NCBI GenBank assembly: GCA_019359075.1
Contig: JAHHIB010000028.1
Location: 1 to 64,000, forward strand
DNA length: 64,000 nt
Direction of reading: 5' to 3'
From: Kalymmatonema hyalinum WJT4-NPBG1
GTDB taxonomy: Bacteria; Cyanobacteriota; Cyanobacteriia; Cyanobacteriales; Nostocaceae
The notes under the pieces are model-generated. The model saw only the letters and a list, made by a program, of their open reading frames with translations. It was not told where the DNA came from and made no database searches. Shown here one piece after another: positions 34,072 to 43,178 of the stretch (its first letter is position 1; every line of letters starts with the position of its first letter). The position numbers were made by a program, and so were the translations under genes.

Positions 34072-35331
34072 TCAATCTACTAAAGAACGTCCCTTGATTG
34101 CAGCTAAACTGTCAGCATCCAACACCTCTCCTGTGGTGTAGTAACCGGCTGCTTTCTTGGCCTCTATCTCCACCCGGGCATCTTGGGGAATCAACTCTTC
34201 TGGAATTGGTATTCGTTCGACAATCTCAATTCCTGACTGAGTAATGGCGTTGTACTTCATATTACTCATCGATACCATACGGTCAATACGGGTAATGCCC
34301 AACCAGTGCAACACATCGGGCATCAGTTCTTGGAACCGCATATCTTCCACACCCGCCACACACTCAGTGCGGGCAAAGTAGGAATCAGCGCGATCGCCAC
34401 CTTCTTGACGCTTACGGGCATTGTAAACGAGGAATTTCGTCACCTCTCCCAAAGCACGCCCTTCCTTACGGCAGTAGATAATCACACCAGCACCACCTTC
34501 TTGTGCTGTTTGTACGCAAACTTCTATACCATGTACTAAGTAGGGCCGACAGGTGCAAATATCTGACCCAAACACATCGGAACCGTTGCATTCATCATGT
34601 ACCCGTACTGCTAACGGCTTATCGGGGTCAGTCAGGGCTGCCATATCTCCGATAATATACACAGTCACACCTCCGATTGGCGGCAAAAACACTTCCAAAT
34701 CAGATCGTGTCACTAATTCTGGGAACATTCCCCCAGTTTGTTCAAATAAAGCGCGGCGTAACTCCCCTTCGGTGATTTGGAACCGCTTGGCAATTCCTGG
34801 TAAGTACCAAACTGGTTCAATTGCGGCTTTAGTGACCACTAAATCACCACCAGGTTTCATAATCTTGCCATCAACCTGCAAGCGTCCTTTTGCCACTGCC
34901 TCTTGTAATTCTAGTATGTTGATGTGCGCGTTTGTGATGGCGATCGTAGGACGAATGTCATATCCCTGTGCACAGTATGATGCAAAGACCTCACCAACCA
35001 TCGCCCCAAACGGGTCAAGCGAGACAATTTTATCTGGCTCGTACCAGCTCGGGTGTGGTCCAATGTATTCTACTGGAGATGTGTTGGTAAGATCTGCCCT
35101 GTGATCTGACTGAAGTGCTCCGCTAGCCACCGCTAATGCCCTATAAATCGCATAACCACCAGAGTGGGTGCCAATCACGTTGCGGTGTGCTTGCTTAACC
35201 AGCGTGGCAACTACTGGACCGCGTTGCATTGGATCGACTGCTCCCCATTGGATGGGAATCGGTTTAGGACCAAAGCGACTGGGATGCGAAGTGAGAACAA
35301 TATGCCTGGAAACGCTTTTTTGCTTTGGCAT
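34072..35331 (-). CDS. GTP cyclohydrolase II-like URC1 protein
   Basis: A 419-residue protein. It starts MPKQKSVSRHIVLTSHPSRF, has long N-terminal segments (IGTHSGGYAIYRALAVASGA, ITNAHINILELQEAVAKGRL) absent from riboflavin RibA, then a GCH2 domain: VRVHDECNGSDVFGSDICTC with three Zn-ligand Cys, and YCRKEGRALGEVTKF in place of RibA's RQEGRGIGL. That departure marks the URC1 subgroup, which opens the pyrimidine ring of UMP or a derivative rather than GTP for riboflavin. It is the first gene of URC1-URC4-upp. RibA proper is expected elsewhere in the genome. Confidence 0.88.
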   Translation of the reverse strand: MPKQKSVSRHIVLTSHPSRFGPKPIPIQWGAVDPMQRGPVVATLVKQAHRNVIGTHSGGYAIYRALAVASGALQSDHRADLTNTSPVEYIGPHPSWYEPDKIVSLDPFGAMVGEVFASYCAQGYDIRPTIAITNAHINILELQEAVAKGRLQVDGKIMKPGGDLVVTKAAIEPVWYLPGIAKRFQITEGELRRALFEQTGGMFPELVTRSDLEVFLPPIGGVTVYIIGDMAALTDPDKPLAVRVHDECNGSDVFGSDICTCRPYLVHGIEVCVQTAQEGGAGVIIYCRKEGRALGEVTKFLVYNARKRQEGGDRADSYFARTECVAGVEDMRFQELMPDVLHWLGITRIDRMVSMSNMKYNAITQSGIEIVERIPIPEELIPQDARVEIEAKKAAGYYTTGEVLDADSLAAIKGRSLVD

Positions 35332-35748
35332 AGTCGTTTCTTTTTCTCTTACTTTTTATCAATTCTTAGTCATTAGCGATTTCTCTACAACTACCAGCAT
35401 AGTTGTGACTTGTAAAAGTATGGCATACTAATGACCCATCACTAATGACTCTAAATATCGAATCACTGAGCGATCGTATTGCAGGCTACAGAAGATAGTA
35501 AATTAATTGCTAATTTTTAATTTCATTGTCCCGAGTTCTAAGCAATGAGTGCTGTCGCATTTTTTGAATTTCTAAAATTTGACTCAGCAACGCCAGTTGC
35601 CATCGGGGGAAACCTCCTCTGGGATTTCTGTGTTGCACATAGTGGGTTCTCGGTACTCAGCAATCAGAATTTTTTAGTAATTAATTAGATCATTTAGATA
35701 ATAATGTGCGAAATTTGATCCAAAGTAACTATCACCGACCTTGAATTC
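35332..35748. other. Intergenic region between divergent URC1 and TPR genes
   Basis: This divergent region holds the URC1 promoter. Copies of the short repeat actaatgac lie at 35360-35450 and a gcgatcg site at 35471. No operator palindrome or riboswitch was recognised, and no gene is seen. Confidence 0.45.
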
Positions 35749-36219
35749 ATGGATTCTTTATTTATCGATTCCTTACTTGAAGACTTGAAAAATCCCGAGC
35801 AAACAGTCCGCGACCAAGCGACCAGGAAAATCTGGCGTATCTGGTTTCAACAAAAGGGAGTTCATGGACTCTCCATGATTGAACGCAGTCAAAAGTTAAT
35901 GGATTCTGGAGAAATGGCTGAAGCCGAAGCTTTGCTGACAGAACTTATTAACGACCAACCAGATTTTGCTGAAGCTTGGAATCGCCGAGCTTTTCTTTAT
36001 TATACCACTGGAGAGTATTCAAAGTCTCTAATAGACTGTCGAATGGTCATCCAAATCAATCCAGTACATTTCGGCGCACTTCACGGTCTAGGCTTGTGTT
36101 ATGTCGCGATGGGAGAGTATGTTGAAGCTATTAGAGCATTTCACGGTGCTTTGGAAATTCAGCCCTATTCTCAAGTCAATCAAAAATTGATTTTGGAATG
36201 TACTCTCCGATTAAACTAA
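35749..36219 (+). CDS. Tetratricopeptide repeat protein
   Basis: A 156-residue protein: an N-terminal helix (LFIDSLLEDLKNPEQTVR, HEAT-like) and then three TPR units (about 50-150), for example AEALLTELINDQPDFAEAW, NRRAFLYYTTGEYSKSLIDC and HGLGLCYVAMGEYVEAIRAF. It has no signal peptide and no catalytic domain. It probably mediates protein contacts. The genomic context gives no clear partner. Confidence 0.85.
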   Translation: MDSLFIDSLLEDLKNPEQTVRDQATRKIWRIWFQQKGVHGLSMIERSQKLMDSGEMAEAEALLTELINDQPDFAEAWNRRAFLYYTTGEYSKSLIDCRMVIQINPVHFGALHGLGLCYVAMGEYVEAIRAFHGALEIQPYSQVNQKLILECTLRLN

Positions 36220-36250
36220 AACAGCAAATCGGAGAAAGCAAAATTGTCAG

Positions 36251-36738
36251 ATGAATCCGTCACCAAGCTCATCAATAGCAATTCATACCCTTAGTCGTTG
36301 CCATTTTATCCAGTCTGGTTCAGTATTAATAAGCAATAGCATGATTACTGCTTGTGCTAATAGTAACCAACCACAGTCTTTAGACTCTGACTTGGATAAA
36401 GTCACCGTTAGTACCAACTGGGTAACACAAGCAGAACATGGGGGATTTTATCAGGCTATTGCAACTGGTATTTACAAAGACCACGGTTTGGATCTTTGGA
36501 TGAAAATGGCAAGTTCTCAAGTTGCCAGTGGTACCCAGTCGTGATGGGGGGTGCGGTAGATTTGTTTATGAGCAATGGCATTGAGTGCATCAATGCCATT
36601 GCTCAATAAATTCCTAAGATGAGTGTAGTAGCATTCAAAAAAGACCCTTAATGTCTGATTGCCCACCCCAACACAAAAGTTAAAACTCTTAACGATCTCA
36701 AATTGCGATTGTATTCGCACAAAGCAATTAAAAAAGGT
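36251..36738 (+). pseudogene. Decayed NMT1/THI5-like ABC substrate-binding protein
   Basis: The first 97 codons read like an SBP: CANSNQPQS after a degraded signal region, then TNWVTQAEHGGFYQAIATGI and YKDHGLDLWMKM. A stop at 36542 is followed in another frame by MGGAVDLFMSNGIECINAIA, stop, IPKMSVVAFKKDP, stop, LIAHPNTKVKTLNDLKL. A frameshift and at least two internal stops prove decay. The C-terminal half is missing and fused to a permease relic. The family binds thiamine-pyrimidine precursors or related heterocycles. Confidence 0.85.
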
Positions 36739-36739
36739 T

Positions 36740-37113
36740 TATTTTCTTACCAGTCATTTTACAAACAACCCCAATCGTTTTTCAACTCTACAAAGCCTCT
36801 CCTTGGCAAACACTGTTGTATCTCCGCTTACCCAGCGCCATGCCCTATTTTTTAGGCGGTTTAATAATCAGTCGTGGTTTAGCATTCATTGGTACAGTCA
36901 TAGCTGAGGAACGTGGCTGCTACTGCTGGTGCGGCAAAGTCAAGAATTGCCCATAGCATTCTCATCTCCAGTTACAACTTACAAATTCCCCGGATGTTTG
37001 CAGCATTGTTTCTTACAACAGGCTTGGGTGTTCTGATTTTTGTGAGCTTGAGTGCCTTATCTGACCTTATATTAAGTAAATGGCATGAAAGTGCTGTCAA
37101 AGATGAAAATTAG
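36740..37113 (+). pseudogene. Decayed ABC transporter permease (SsuC/ThiX-like), C-terminal part
   Basis: In one frame near 36785-36905 the sequence gives LPSAMPYFLGGLIISRGLAF and IGTVIAEE, the EAA loop region of a BPD_transp_1 permease. A frameshift near 36912 leads to AATAGAAKSRIAHSIL, LQIPRMFAALFLTTGLGVLI and KWHESAVKDE to the stop at 37113. The N-terminal half is missing. Together with the SBP relic it marks a lost importer of pyrimidine-type compounds. Confidence 0.8.
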
Positions 37114-37192
37114 CTATTATTAAGGGTGCTTTCGCTGAACGTTAGCGCCTCGCGGCACTATTTACCTTAAAACTAGCCGAACACAAAGGACT

Positions 37193-37666
37193 ATGCAAGC
37201 GCAAAGATTTGATCGCGATTGTCAGTCTTGCAAAGCAATTCAGGGTCTAATCTCACTCACGAATGCGCCGAGAATACTTGAAACAAACCACTGGATAGTC
37301 GAACACGCTTATCCAACTTGTATCAAGGGATGGTTAGTGATGGTACTCAAGCGCCACTGTCGCGCATTGCACCAATTAACTCCTGAGGAGATTGTAGAAT
37401 TTACTCAATTAATACCCCTTCTGTGCCAAGTCTTACACAAGATTCTTAAGACCGATAAAGAATATATTATGCAGTTTGCTGAAGGAGAAGGATTCAACCA
37501 TGTTCATTTTCACGTAATTGCTCGTTTGCCTGATTGGCCAATAGCGCTTAAAGGACCACAGGTTTTTTCTGGTCTTGGAAATAAGGTTGACAATCCTTTA
37601 CCAAGTGAAGTTGTCATTCCACTGGTATTAGAAATTCAAGAATATCTTGTTGCCGCTTGGGTATGA
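37193..37666 (+). CDS. HIT-family hydrolase/transferase
   Basis: A 157-residue histidine-triad protein. The nucleotide-binding HVHFHVIAR (about 103-111) gives the H-x-H-x-H triad, and the N-terminal half has CQSCKAIQGL, which may bind zinc, and GWLVMVLKRHCRALHQLTPEE. HIT enzymes cleave or transfer nucleoside monophosphates from dinucleoside polyphosphates or phosphoramidates. It lies 80 bases after the transporter relic. The specific substrate is not predictable. Confidence 0.85.
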   Translation: MQAQRFDRDCQSCKAIQGLISLTNAPRILETNHWIVEHAYPTCIKGWLVMVLKRHCRALHQLTPEEIVEFTQLIPLLCQVLHKILKTDKEYIMQFAEGEGFNHVHFHVIARLPDWPIALKGPQVFSGLGNKVDNPLPSEVVIPLVLEIQEYLVAAWV

Positions 37667-37824
37667 CCTAATTTTAGGCAGATAATACTGTCATCAACAC
37701 AGTACACAATTGTTGGAGACAATACCCCAACCTACTCAAAACAAGAATTTTTCGCTATAATTACACACTTTTACACTATTTCGCTCAAAACCCACAGATA
37801 AGTTATCCGTTAATATTTGCAACT

Positions 37825-39210
37825 ATGACCACAACACCCGTAAAATCATTCGACTTAGATGCCCTCACCACTTCCTTAGAAGGCATTGAAATTATTACCG
37901 AACCTACACAAGTCGCAAAATTATCCCAAGATTACCACACCTTCAGCCCGGTACTCGTACCCAAACTAGAAGGAAAAGTCGGCGATCTCGTTGTGCGTCC
38001 TGCGAACCAACAAGAGGTGTTAAAAGTAGCAGCAGCTTGCGTGAAACACAGAGTACCCGTCACAGTGCGCGGTGCAGGAACTGGGAATTACGGGCAATGC
38101 GTACCCTTACATGGAGGGGTGATAATAGATATGACGCGGATGCAGGAAATACGCTGGGTGAAACCAGGAGTCGCGCGGGTTGAAGCTGGGGTAAAGTTGG
38201 CGGCGTTGGATAAAAAAGCACGAGAAATCGGTTGGGAAATGCGGATGGCACCCTCAACTTATCGCACAGCGACAGTTGCCGGATTTGTAGCAGGTGGTAG
38301 CGGTGGAATTGGGTCGATACAGTATGGCTTATTGGGCGATCGCGGCAATCTTCAGGCTTTACAAGTCGTGACGATGGAAGATGAACCGCGTGTCATTGAA
38401 CTACGCGGCGACGACGTGCAAAAAGTCAACCATGCTTGGGGCATCAATGGCATTATTACTGAAGTCGAAATCCCATTAGGACCCGCTTACCCTTGGGCAG
38501 AAGTGATTGTTACCTTCCCAGAATTTATGGCGGCGGCAAGCTTTGGTCAAGCTTTAGCCAATGCCGATGGCATGATTAAGAAAGAGATTAGCATTTTTGC
38601 ATCCCCAATTCCACAGTATTTTGCACCTCTGCGAGAGTATATTCCTGATGGAACTCACGCCGCTTTACTGATGCTTGCCGAACCAAGTTTAGAATTATTG
38701 CCAGGGTTAGTACAGCAATATGGTGGCAAAATTACATATCAAAAACCAGCTATTGATGCAGCAAAAGGGACGCACTTAGGGGAATTTACCTGGAACCACA
38801 CCACCTTACACGCCCGGACTGTAGATACTTCGATCACCTACTTGCAAAGTATATTCCCTGATGATAAAAATTTGCAACTGGTAGAGCATCTGTATCATCA
38901 CTTTGGCGATGAGGTGATGATGCATTTAGAATTTATTCGAGTCAACGGTGCGATCGCTCCTGCGGCTTTGCAACTTGTGCGCTACTCCACAGAGGAACGC
39001 CTCAATGAAATTATCCGCTATCACGAAGAGCGCGGTGTGTTTATTGCCAATCCCCACACATATATTATTGAAGACGGTGGGAGAAAAGTGATTGACCCAG
39101 AACAGTTAAAGTTTAAGGAAATGGTTGACCCGTATGGGTTGATGAATCCTGGTAAGAGCAAGGTGCTGGAATTTAAAATATCCCCTACGGCTACGCGAAG
39201 CGAAGCGTGA
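37825..39210 (+). CDS. FAD-binding (GlcD/VAO-type) oxidoreductase
   Basis: 461 residues. The PCMH-type FAD domain spans about 30-215: GDLVVRPANQQEVLKVAAAC, VTVRGAGTGNYGQCVPLHGG, MAPSTYRTATVAGFVAGGSG and GIGSIQYGLLGDRGNLQALQ. The C-terminal domain ends with IEDGGRKVIDPEQLKFKEMV and DPYGLMNPGKSK, the family's usual closing motif. Relatives oxidise 2-hydroxy acids such as glycolate or lactate. The actual substrate is unknown. The last codons (SPTATRSEA) run into a palindromic repeat, so the original C-terminus may have been altered. Confidence 0.85.
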   Translation: MTTTPVKSFDLDALTTSLEGIEIITEPTQVAKLSQDYHTFSPVLVPKLEGKVGDLVVRPANQQEVLKVAAACVKHRVPVTVRGAGTGNYGQCVPLHGGVIIDMTRMQEIRWVKPGVARVEAGVKLAALDKKAREIGWEMRMAPSTYRTATVAGFVAGGSGGIGSIQYGLLGDRGNLQALQVVTMEDEPRVIELRGDDVQKVNHAWGINGIITEVEIPLGPAYPWAEVIVTFPEFMAAASFGQALANADGMIKKEISIFASPIPQYFAPLREYIPDGTHAALLMLAEPSLELLPGLVQQYGGKITYQKPAIDAAKGTHLGEFTWNHTTLHARTVDTSITYLQSIFPDDKNLQLVEHLYHHFGDEVMMHLEFIRVNGAIAPAALQLVRYSTEERLNEIIRYHEERGVFIANPHTYIIEDGGRKVIDPEQLKFKEMVDPYGLMNPGKSKVLEFKISPTATRSEA

Positions 39211-39407
39211 AACTCCTCCGCAGCAGGTACACAATTAACAAACCACAGATAAATACCGATGAAGATTTATCTGTGTCCACCCCCCTCATTCCCCCCTACA
39301 AGAGGGGGGAAGACAGAGGAAAAACTTTTATTTATTGTCCATCTGTGGTTTGATTCAAAAATCGTGGGAACAATCCAAAATTTAAAAGACAAAATCTCAA
39401 ATTGTCC

Positions 39408-40454
39408 ATGATTCACATCGACGGTTCCTACGGAGAAGGAGGCGGGCAAATTCTCCGTACCTCCCTAAGTCTAGCTGCAATTACTGGTCACCCAATACGG
39501 ATCGGGAACATCCGCGCCGGACGCCCAAAGCCGGGGCTTGCAGCACAACACCTGACAGCAGTTCGCGCTGCTGCTGCAATTTGTAACGCCAAAGTGCAAG
39601 GGGATGCTTTGGGTTCAACGACGCTGGAGTTTATTCCTGGTAGTGTTGTACAAGCGGGAAATTATACCTTTGATGTCAGTGAAGCGCGGGAAGGCGGTTC
39701 GGCTGGTGCTGTGGGTTTAGTGTTGCAGACTGTTCTCTTGCCTTTGGTACTGGCTACTGGTGACTCTCAGGTAACACTTAAGGGCGGAACTCACGTCACC
39801 CACAGCCCTTCCATAACTTACATTCAAGAAGTTTATTTACCAACAGTACAACGCATGGGTGTGCAAGTTGAGGTGGAACTGAAGGCTTGGGGGTGGTATC
39901 CCCAAGGTGGTGGAGAAGTGCAGTTGTTAATAAGTGGTGGTAGCATTGGCGGGATCAACTTGGTGGAACGTGGCGACTTACAACAGGTGCGGGGATTAGC
40001 AGTCGTCACGGAATTACCTTCCCACATTCCCCAAAGGATGGCGAGTCGTGCTGAGAATGTGTTGCGTGAAGCCCAATTGAAACCATCTGTGCAGCCATTG
40101 CGAGCAAAAGGTGTCGCACCAGGGGCGGGTTTGTTTCTCACTGCTGAGTACGAGAATAGCTTAGCTGGGTTTGGTGCGTTAGGGCGCATTGGTTTGCCAG
40201 CAGACAAAGTAGCAGATATGGCTTGCCAGGAACTGTTGAAGTTTCATGAAACAGGCGCACCAGTGGATGAACATTTGGCGGATCAGTTATTATTACCAGC
40301 TGCTTTGGCATCAACGGGGAGTGAATACCGAGTGCCTGAGGTGAGTACGCACTTGACGACGAATGCTTGGGTGATTGAGCAATTTGGGTTGGCGCGGGTT
40401 AAGGTGGATGAGGTTGACAAGAGGGTAGTAGTGGAACCGTTAAACGTTAACTAG
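39408..40454 (+). CDS. rtcA: RNA 3'-terminal phosphate cyclase
   Basis: The ATG at 39408 (MIHIDGSYGEGGGQILRTSL) gives 348 residues, normal for RtcA; a TTG at 39402 is also in frame. Landmarks are GEGGGQILRTSLSL, RAGRPKPGLAAQH (about 39-51), EAREGGSAGAVGLVLQT, LKGGTHVTHSPSI and the C-terminal catalytic-His region DEHLADQLLLPAAL. RtcA uses ATP to turn a 3'-phosphate RNA end into a 2',3'-cyclic phosphate. RtcB is not adjacent. Clear family member with the usual length. Confidence 0.95.
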   Translation: MIHIDGSYGEGGGQILRTSLSLAAITGHPIRIGNIRAGRPKPGLAAQHLTAVRAAAAICNAKVQGDALGSTTLEFIPGSVVQAGNYTFDVSEAREGGSAGAVGLVLQTVLLPLVLATGDSQVTLKGGTHVTHSPSITYIQEVYLPTVQRMGVQVEVELKAWGWYPQGGGEVQLLISGGSIGGINLVERGDLQQVRGLAVVTELPSHIPQRMASRAENVLREAQLKPSVQPLRAKGVAPGAGLFLTAEYENSLAGFGALGRIGLPADKVADMACQELLKFHETGAPVDEHLADQLLLPAALASTGSEYRVPEVSTHLTTNAWVIEQFGLARVKVDEVDKRVVVEPLNVN

Positions 40455-40605
40455 TTAATTGGGGTACGATTATTCTCCTTATCCTCAATCCTCAGTTGTA
40501 AATATACTGAGGGCAGCAAGCTTTATAACATAGCTCTCTACAGTATCTTTGATTAGATGACAAAAGTTATACTACTAAAAAATTGTATTTATACTAAACC
40601 ATTGC

Positions 40606-41709
40606 ATGAGCAGTGATACTCCCATAAAAAAAATCTTGGTTCTAGCAGCGAATCCAAAAAATACTACAAAACTCCGTTTGGATGAGGAGGTTCGTGAAAT
40701 TGCTGAAGGTTTACGGCGGTCAAAAAAATCTAATCAATTTGTTACAGAGTCAAGATGGGCAGTACGTCCAGATGATCTTCGCCGATCTATATTGGACTTT
40801 GAGCCACAAATCGTCCATTTTTGCGGACATGGTGAAGCGAACGGCGGATTGGTACTTGAGGACATAACTGGGCAAGCAAAGCCAGTAAAACCAGAGGCAC
40901 TTGCTGGACTGTTTGAGTTATTTGCACAGGTGGAGTGTGTGCTGCTCAATGCTTGTTATTCAGAGAAGCAGGCTGAAGCAATTGTCCAACACATTGATTA
41001 TGTAATTGGGATGAAGCAGGCAATTGGGGATAGGGCTGCGATTAAATTTGCTGTTGGTTTTTATGATGCTTTAGGGGCTGGGCGAACCATAGAGGTAGCG
41101 CACAAATTTGGCGTTAATGCCATTCAGTTGGAAGGTATTTCAGAGGAACTGACTCCAACTATTAAACAAAAGCTTAATTTCAGTAATACAGTTGTCGAGC
41201 CAAGTTTTGCCAAGGGTATGCCTTCTGTAGGGAACAAACTAATCTCTATGCCATCTAAAGCGATTGAAGTGTTCTTCTCTTACGCTCATGAAGATGAAAA
41301 ATTGCGATATCAACTAGAAAATCACCTAAGTCTTTTGAAGCGGCAAGGTGTAATTACAGGGTGGCACGACCGTAAAATAGGAGCAGGACAAGAATGGAAA
41401 AATGAGATAGATACACACCTGAACACAGCGCGGATAATTTTACTGCTTATTAGTTCAGCTTTTATCGCTTCGGATTATTGCTGGGATGTTGAGGTTAAGC
41501 GAGCGATGGAACGACATGAAGCCAAAGAAGCCCGCGTTATTCCCGTAATTCTTAAACCAGTTGATTGGAAGAGGGCACCGTTTAGTAAGCTTCAAGCCCT
41601 ACCCAAAAATGGTAAACCTGTGATCAAGTGGGGAAATCGTGACGAAGCATTTGAGAATGTTGCGCAAGGTATCCGGGTAGCAGTTGAGGAACTAAGTGCA
41701 AATCCATGA
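40606..41709 (+). CDS. CHAT-TIR fusion protein, defence candidate
   Basis: A 367-residue protein. Residues 1-200 form a compact CHAT-like caspase fold with His75 (HFCGHG) and Cys117 (LLNACYS) both kept. Residues 220-345 form a TIR domain (EVFFSYAHEDEKLR, SSAFIASDYCWDVEVKRAME) with the expected NADase Glu296 in WDVE. Bacterial TIR domains deplete or process NAD+ during abortive infection, and CHAT proteases are also used in defence. A protease/TIR fusion could couple sensing to cell suicide. A second TIR gene follows 141 bases later. The activity and trigger are inferred. Confidence 0.85.
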   Translation: MSSDTPIKKILVLAANPKNTTKLRLDEEVREIAEGLRRSKKSNQFVTESRWAVRPDDLRRSILDFEPQIVHFCGHGEANGGLVLEDITGQAKPVKPEALAGLFELFAQVECVLLNACYSEKQAEAIVQHIDYVIGMKQAIGDRAAIKFAVGFYDALGAGRTIEVAHKFGVNAIQLEGISEELTPTIKQKLNFSNTVVEPSFAKGMPSVGNKLISMPSKAIEVFFSYAHEDEKLRYQLENHLSLLKRQGVITGWHDRKIGAGQEWKNEIDTHLNTARIILLLISSAFIASDYCWDVEVKRAMERHEAKEARVIPVILKPVDWKRAPFSKLQALPKNGKPVIKWGNRDEAFENVAQGIRVAVEELSANP

Positions 41710-41849
41710 CACAGCACCGTCATGTACTAACAGTGTGTCAGTGTGACTGGATAAGGTGCCGGAAACTTCAAAAGCAATCTATGCGAAAGCTAAACCTTAT
41801 TCTGTGAAGTATTAAAAGACTACGTTTTAATTAACAGGCGCTGAAGTCA

Positions 41850-42923
41850 ATGTCATCTACCAAACCTATTAACGTCTTTTATTGTTGCTCTGATTCTGAC
41901 AAAGACGAAAAACTACGGAATGAACTAGAAAAGCACCTCAGTATTTTGCAGTGGCAGGGCATAATCACTACCTGGCATAAGGGTATGATTGGTGCAGGAA
42001 ACGAATGGGAGAGTGAAACATACACCCAGTTAATGACAGCTGATATAATTGTGCCGCTAATTAGTTCAGACTTTATAGCTTCGGATAATAATTGGAACGT
42101 TTTGGCGAAGCTGGCTATGGAAAGGCATAAAGCCCGACAAGCCTGTGTCATCCCTATTCTACTCCGTCCAGTTGATCATTGTTGGAAGGTTGCATTTCCT
42201 GACGTCAAAGCCTTACCTAACGATAATAGATCTGTTACCGATTGGAAGCCCTATGATAGAGCTTTTAAAAGTATTGCAGAAGATCTTCGGAAGGTAATTG
42301 AGAAACGAACTGGTTCTCAATTTCCTATTCAACACTCTCTTCAGCATATTGGAGCAGGTGTAATACCTGTTGCAAGCGCTTTTTGGAAGTTGACAAGTGC
42401 GTCTATAAATATCGTAGCTACAACTGTTTTCTCCTCAGCTGGAAGATTAAGGTATCGTAAGCGAAGTAGGGCAAAATTGACAGCTATTACAAAAACTATT
42501 ATCACTGTCGGAATTGCAAGCGCTTTTATTCCTCAACTATCCAATCTATTAGGAATTTCTTCATCAGAATCTAATCCAACTCTAAACTCAACACAACAGA
42601 TAATTCCAATCGGCTGGATACAGATTGGTCTAGTTAATAAAACCTCGAATGGTTTAATTTTTGGAGATCCACTGCTTAAAACCTCAGATCCTCAGATAAT
42701 TGATAGCCTTTTGGTTCCAGCACCAAGAACGGTAGTTACTATTAAACACATGGTGAATCTAAGAAAAAAGAAATCCCCGTCATCACCACTGGGAGATGAA
42801 CTTCAGCCCGGAGAAAAGTTAAAGATTCTTGAAGTAGACCATTTAGGGGAGGGTAGTTCCAATTCACCTTATATGCAAGTTTGGGCACAAGTTGGTAGGT
42901 GTAATCAGATTTGTGATAAGTAA
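41850..42923 (+). CDS. TIR-domain protein with membrane segment and SH3-like tail; catalytic Glu absent
   Basis: 357 residues. The TIR domain (about 5-155) aligns by eye with the TIR of the preceding gene (EKLRNELEKHL, GMIGAGNEWESE, ISSDFIASDNNW), but WDVE there is WNVL here, so the catalytic Glu is Leu85. Residues about 165-240 contain a hydrophobic stretch (VIPVASAFWKLTSASINIVA) and a basic region, with another around TIITVGIASAFIPQL, suggesting membrane attachment. The tail (about 255-357: GWIQIGLVN, TVVTIKHMVNLRKKK, YMQVWAQVGRC) looks like a bacterial SH3-type module. It may be a regulatory, non-enzymatic partner of the CHAT-TIR protein. Confidence 0.75.
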   Translation: MSSTKPINVFYCCSDSDKDEKLRNELEKHLSILQWQGIITTWHKGMIGAGNEWESETYTQLMTADIIVPLISSDFIASDNNWNVLAKLAMERHKARQACVIPILLRPVDHCWKVAFPDVKALPNDNRSVTDWKPYDRAFKSIAEDLRKVIEKRTGSQFPIQHSLQHIGAGVIPVASAFWKLTSASINIVATTVFSSAGRLRYRKRSRAKLTAITKTIITVGIASAFIPQLSNLLGISSSESNPTLNSTQQIIPIGWIQIGLVNKTSNGLIFGDPLLKTSDPQIIDSLLVPAPRTVVTIKHMVNLRKKKSPSSPLGDELQPGEKLKILEVDHLGEGSSNSPYMQVWAQVGRCNQICDK

Positions 42924-42954
42924 ATATATGAATAGTTGACCTATCTTTTTCTAG

Positions 42955-43095
42955 CCCAAAACACACACATTCTCTACTGCAACTGATTTCAAAGCGAGAA
43001 AATTATCTATTCAAGTCGCTCGTGACTTCATTCTGGAACATCTTAAACAAAAGGTGGGCTTAAATTCACAATGTCAACTTCCTGCCAATGCGTAA
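42955..43095 (+). pseudogene. Possible gene 3' fragment of unknown kind
   Basis: An open stretch of 46 codons without a start ends at the taa at 43093-43095 and reads FKARKLSIQVARDFILEHLK then QKVGLNSQ near its end, with amphipathic, gene-like composition. A stop at 42952 closes it upstream. It could be the tail of a gene cut by insertion of the neighbouring ilvD segment. I cannot name a family. Confidence 0.25.
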
Positions 43096-43178
43096 GTTCT
43101 AGCCACTTAAACACAGAAGGAGTAGACGCTAGGAGGGTGGGGAGGCAAGGATAGGCTTTCCCACCTTACCATTGACCT

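Noticed and set aside
34553-35104. A 183-codon plus-strand frame opposite URC1
   Set aside because: Shadow of URC1, which has clear zinc-ligand and family motifs.
36412-36907. Open frames of 112 and 82 codons considered as intact small genes
   Set aside because: The 36659-36907 frame covers relics of a permease and SBP read in a mixed frame. The pieces match an ABC transporter only when frames are switched, so it is pseudogene sequence.
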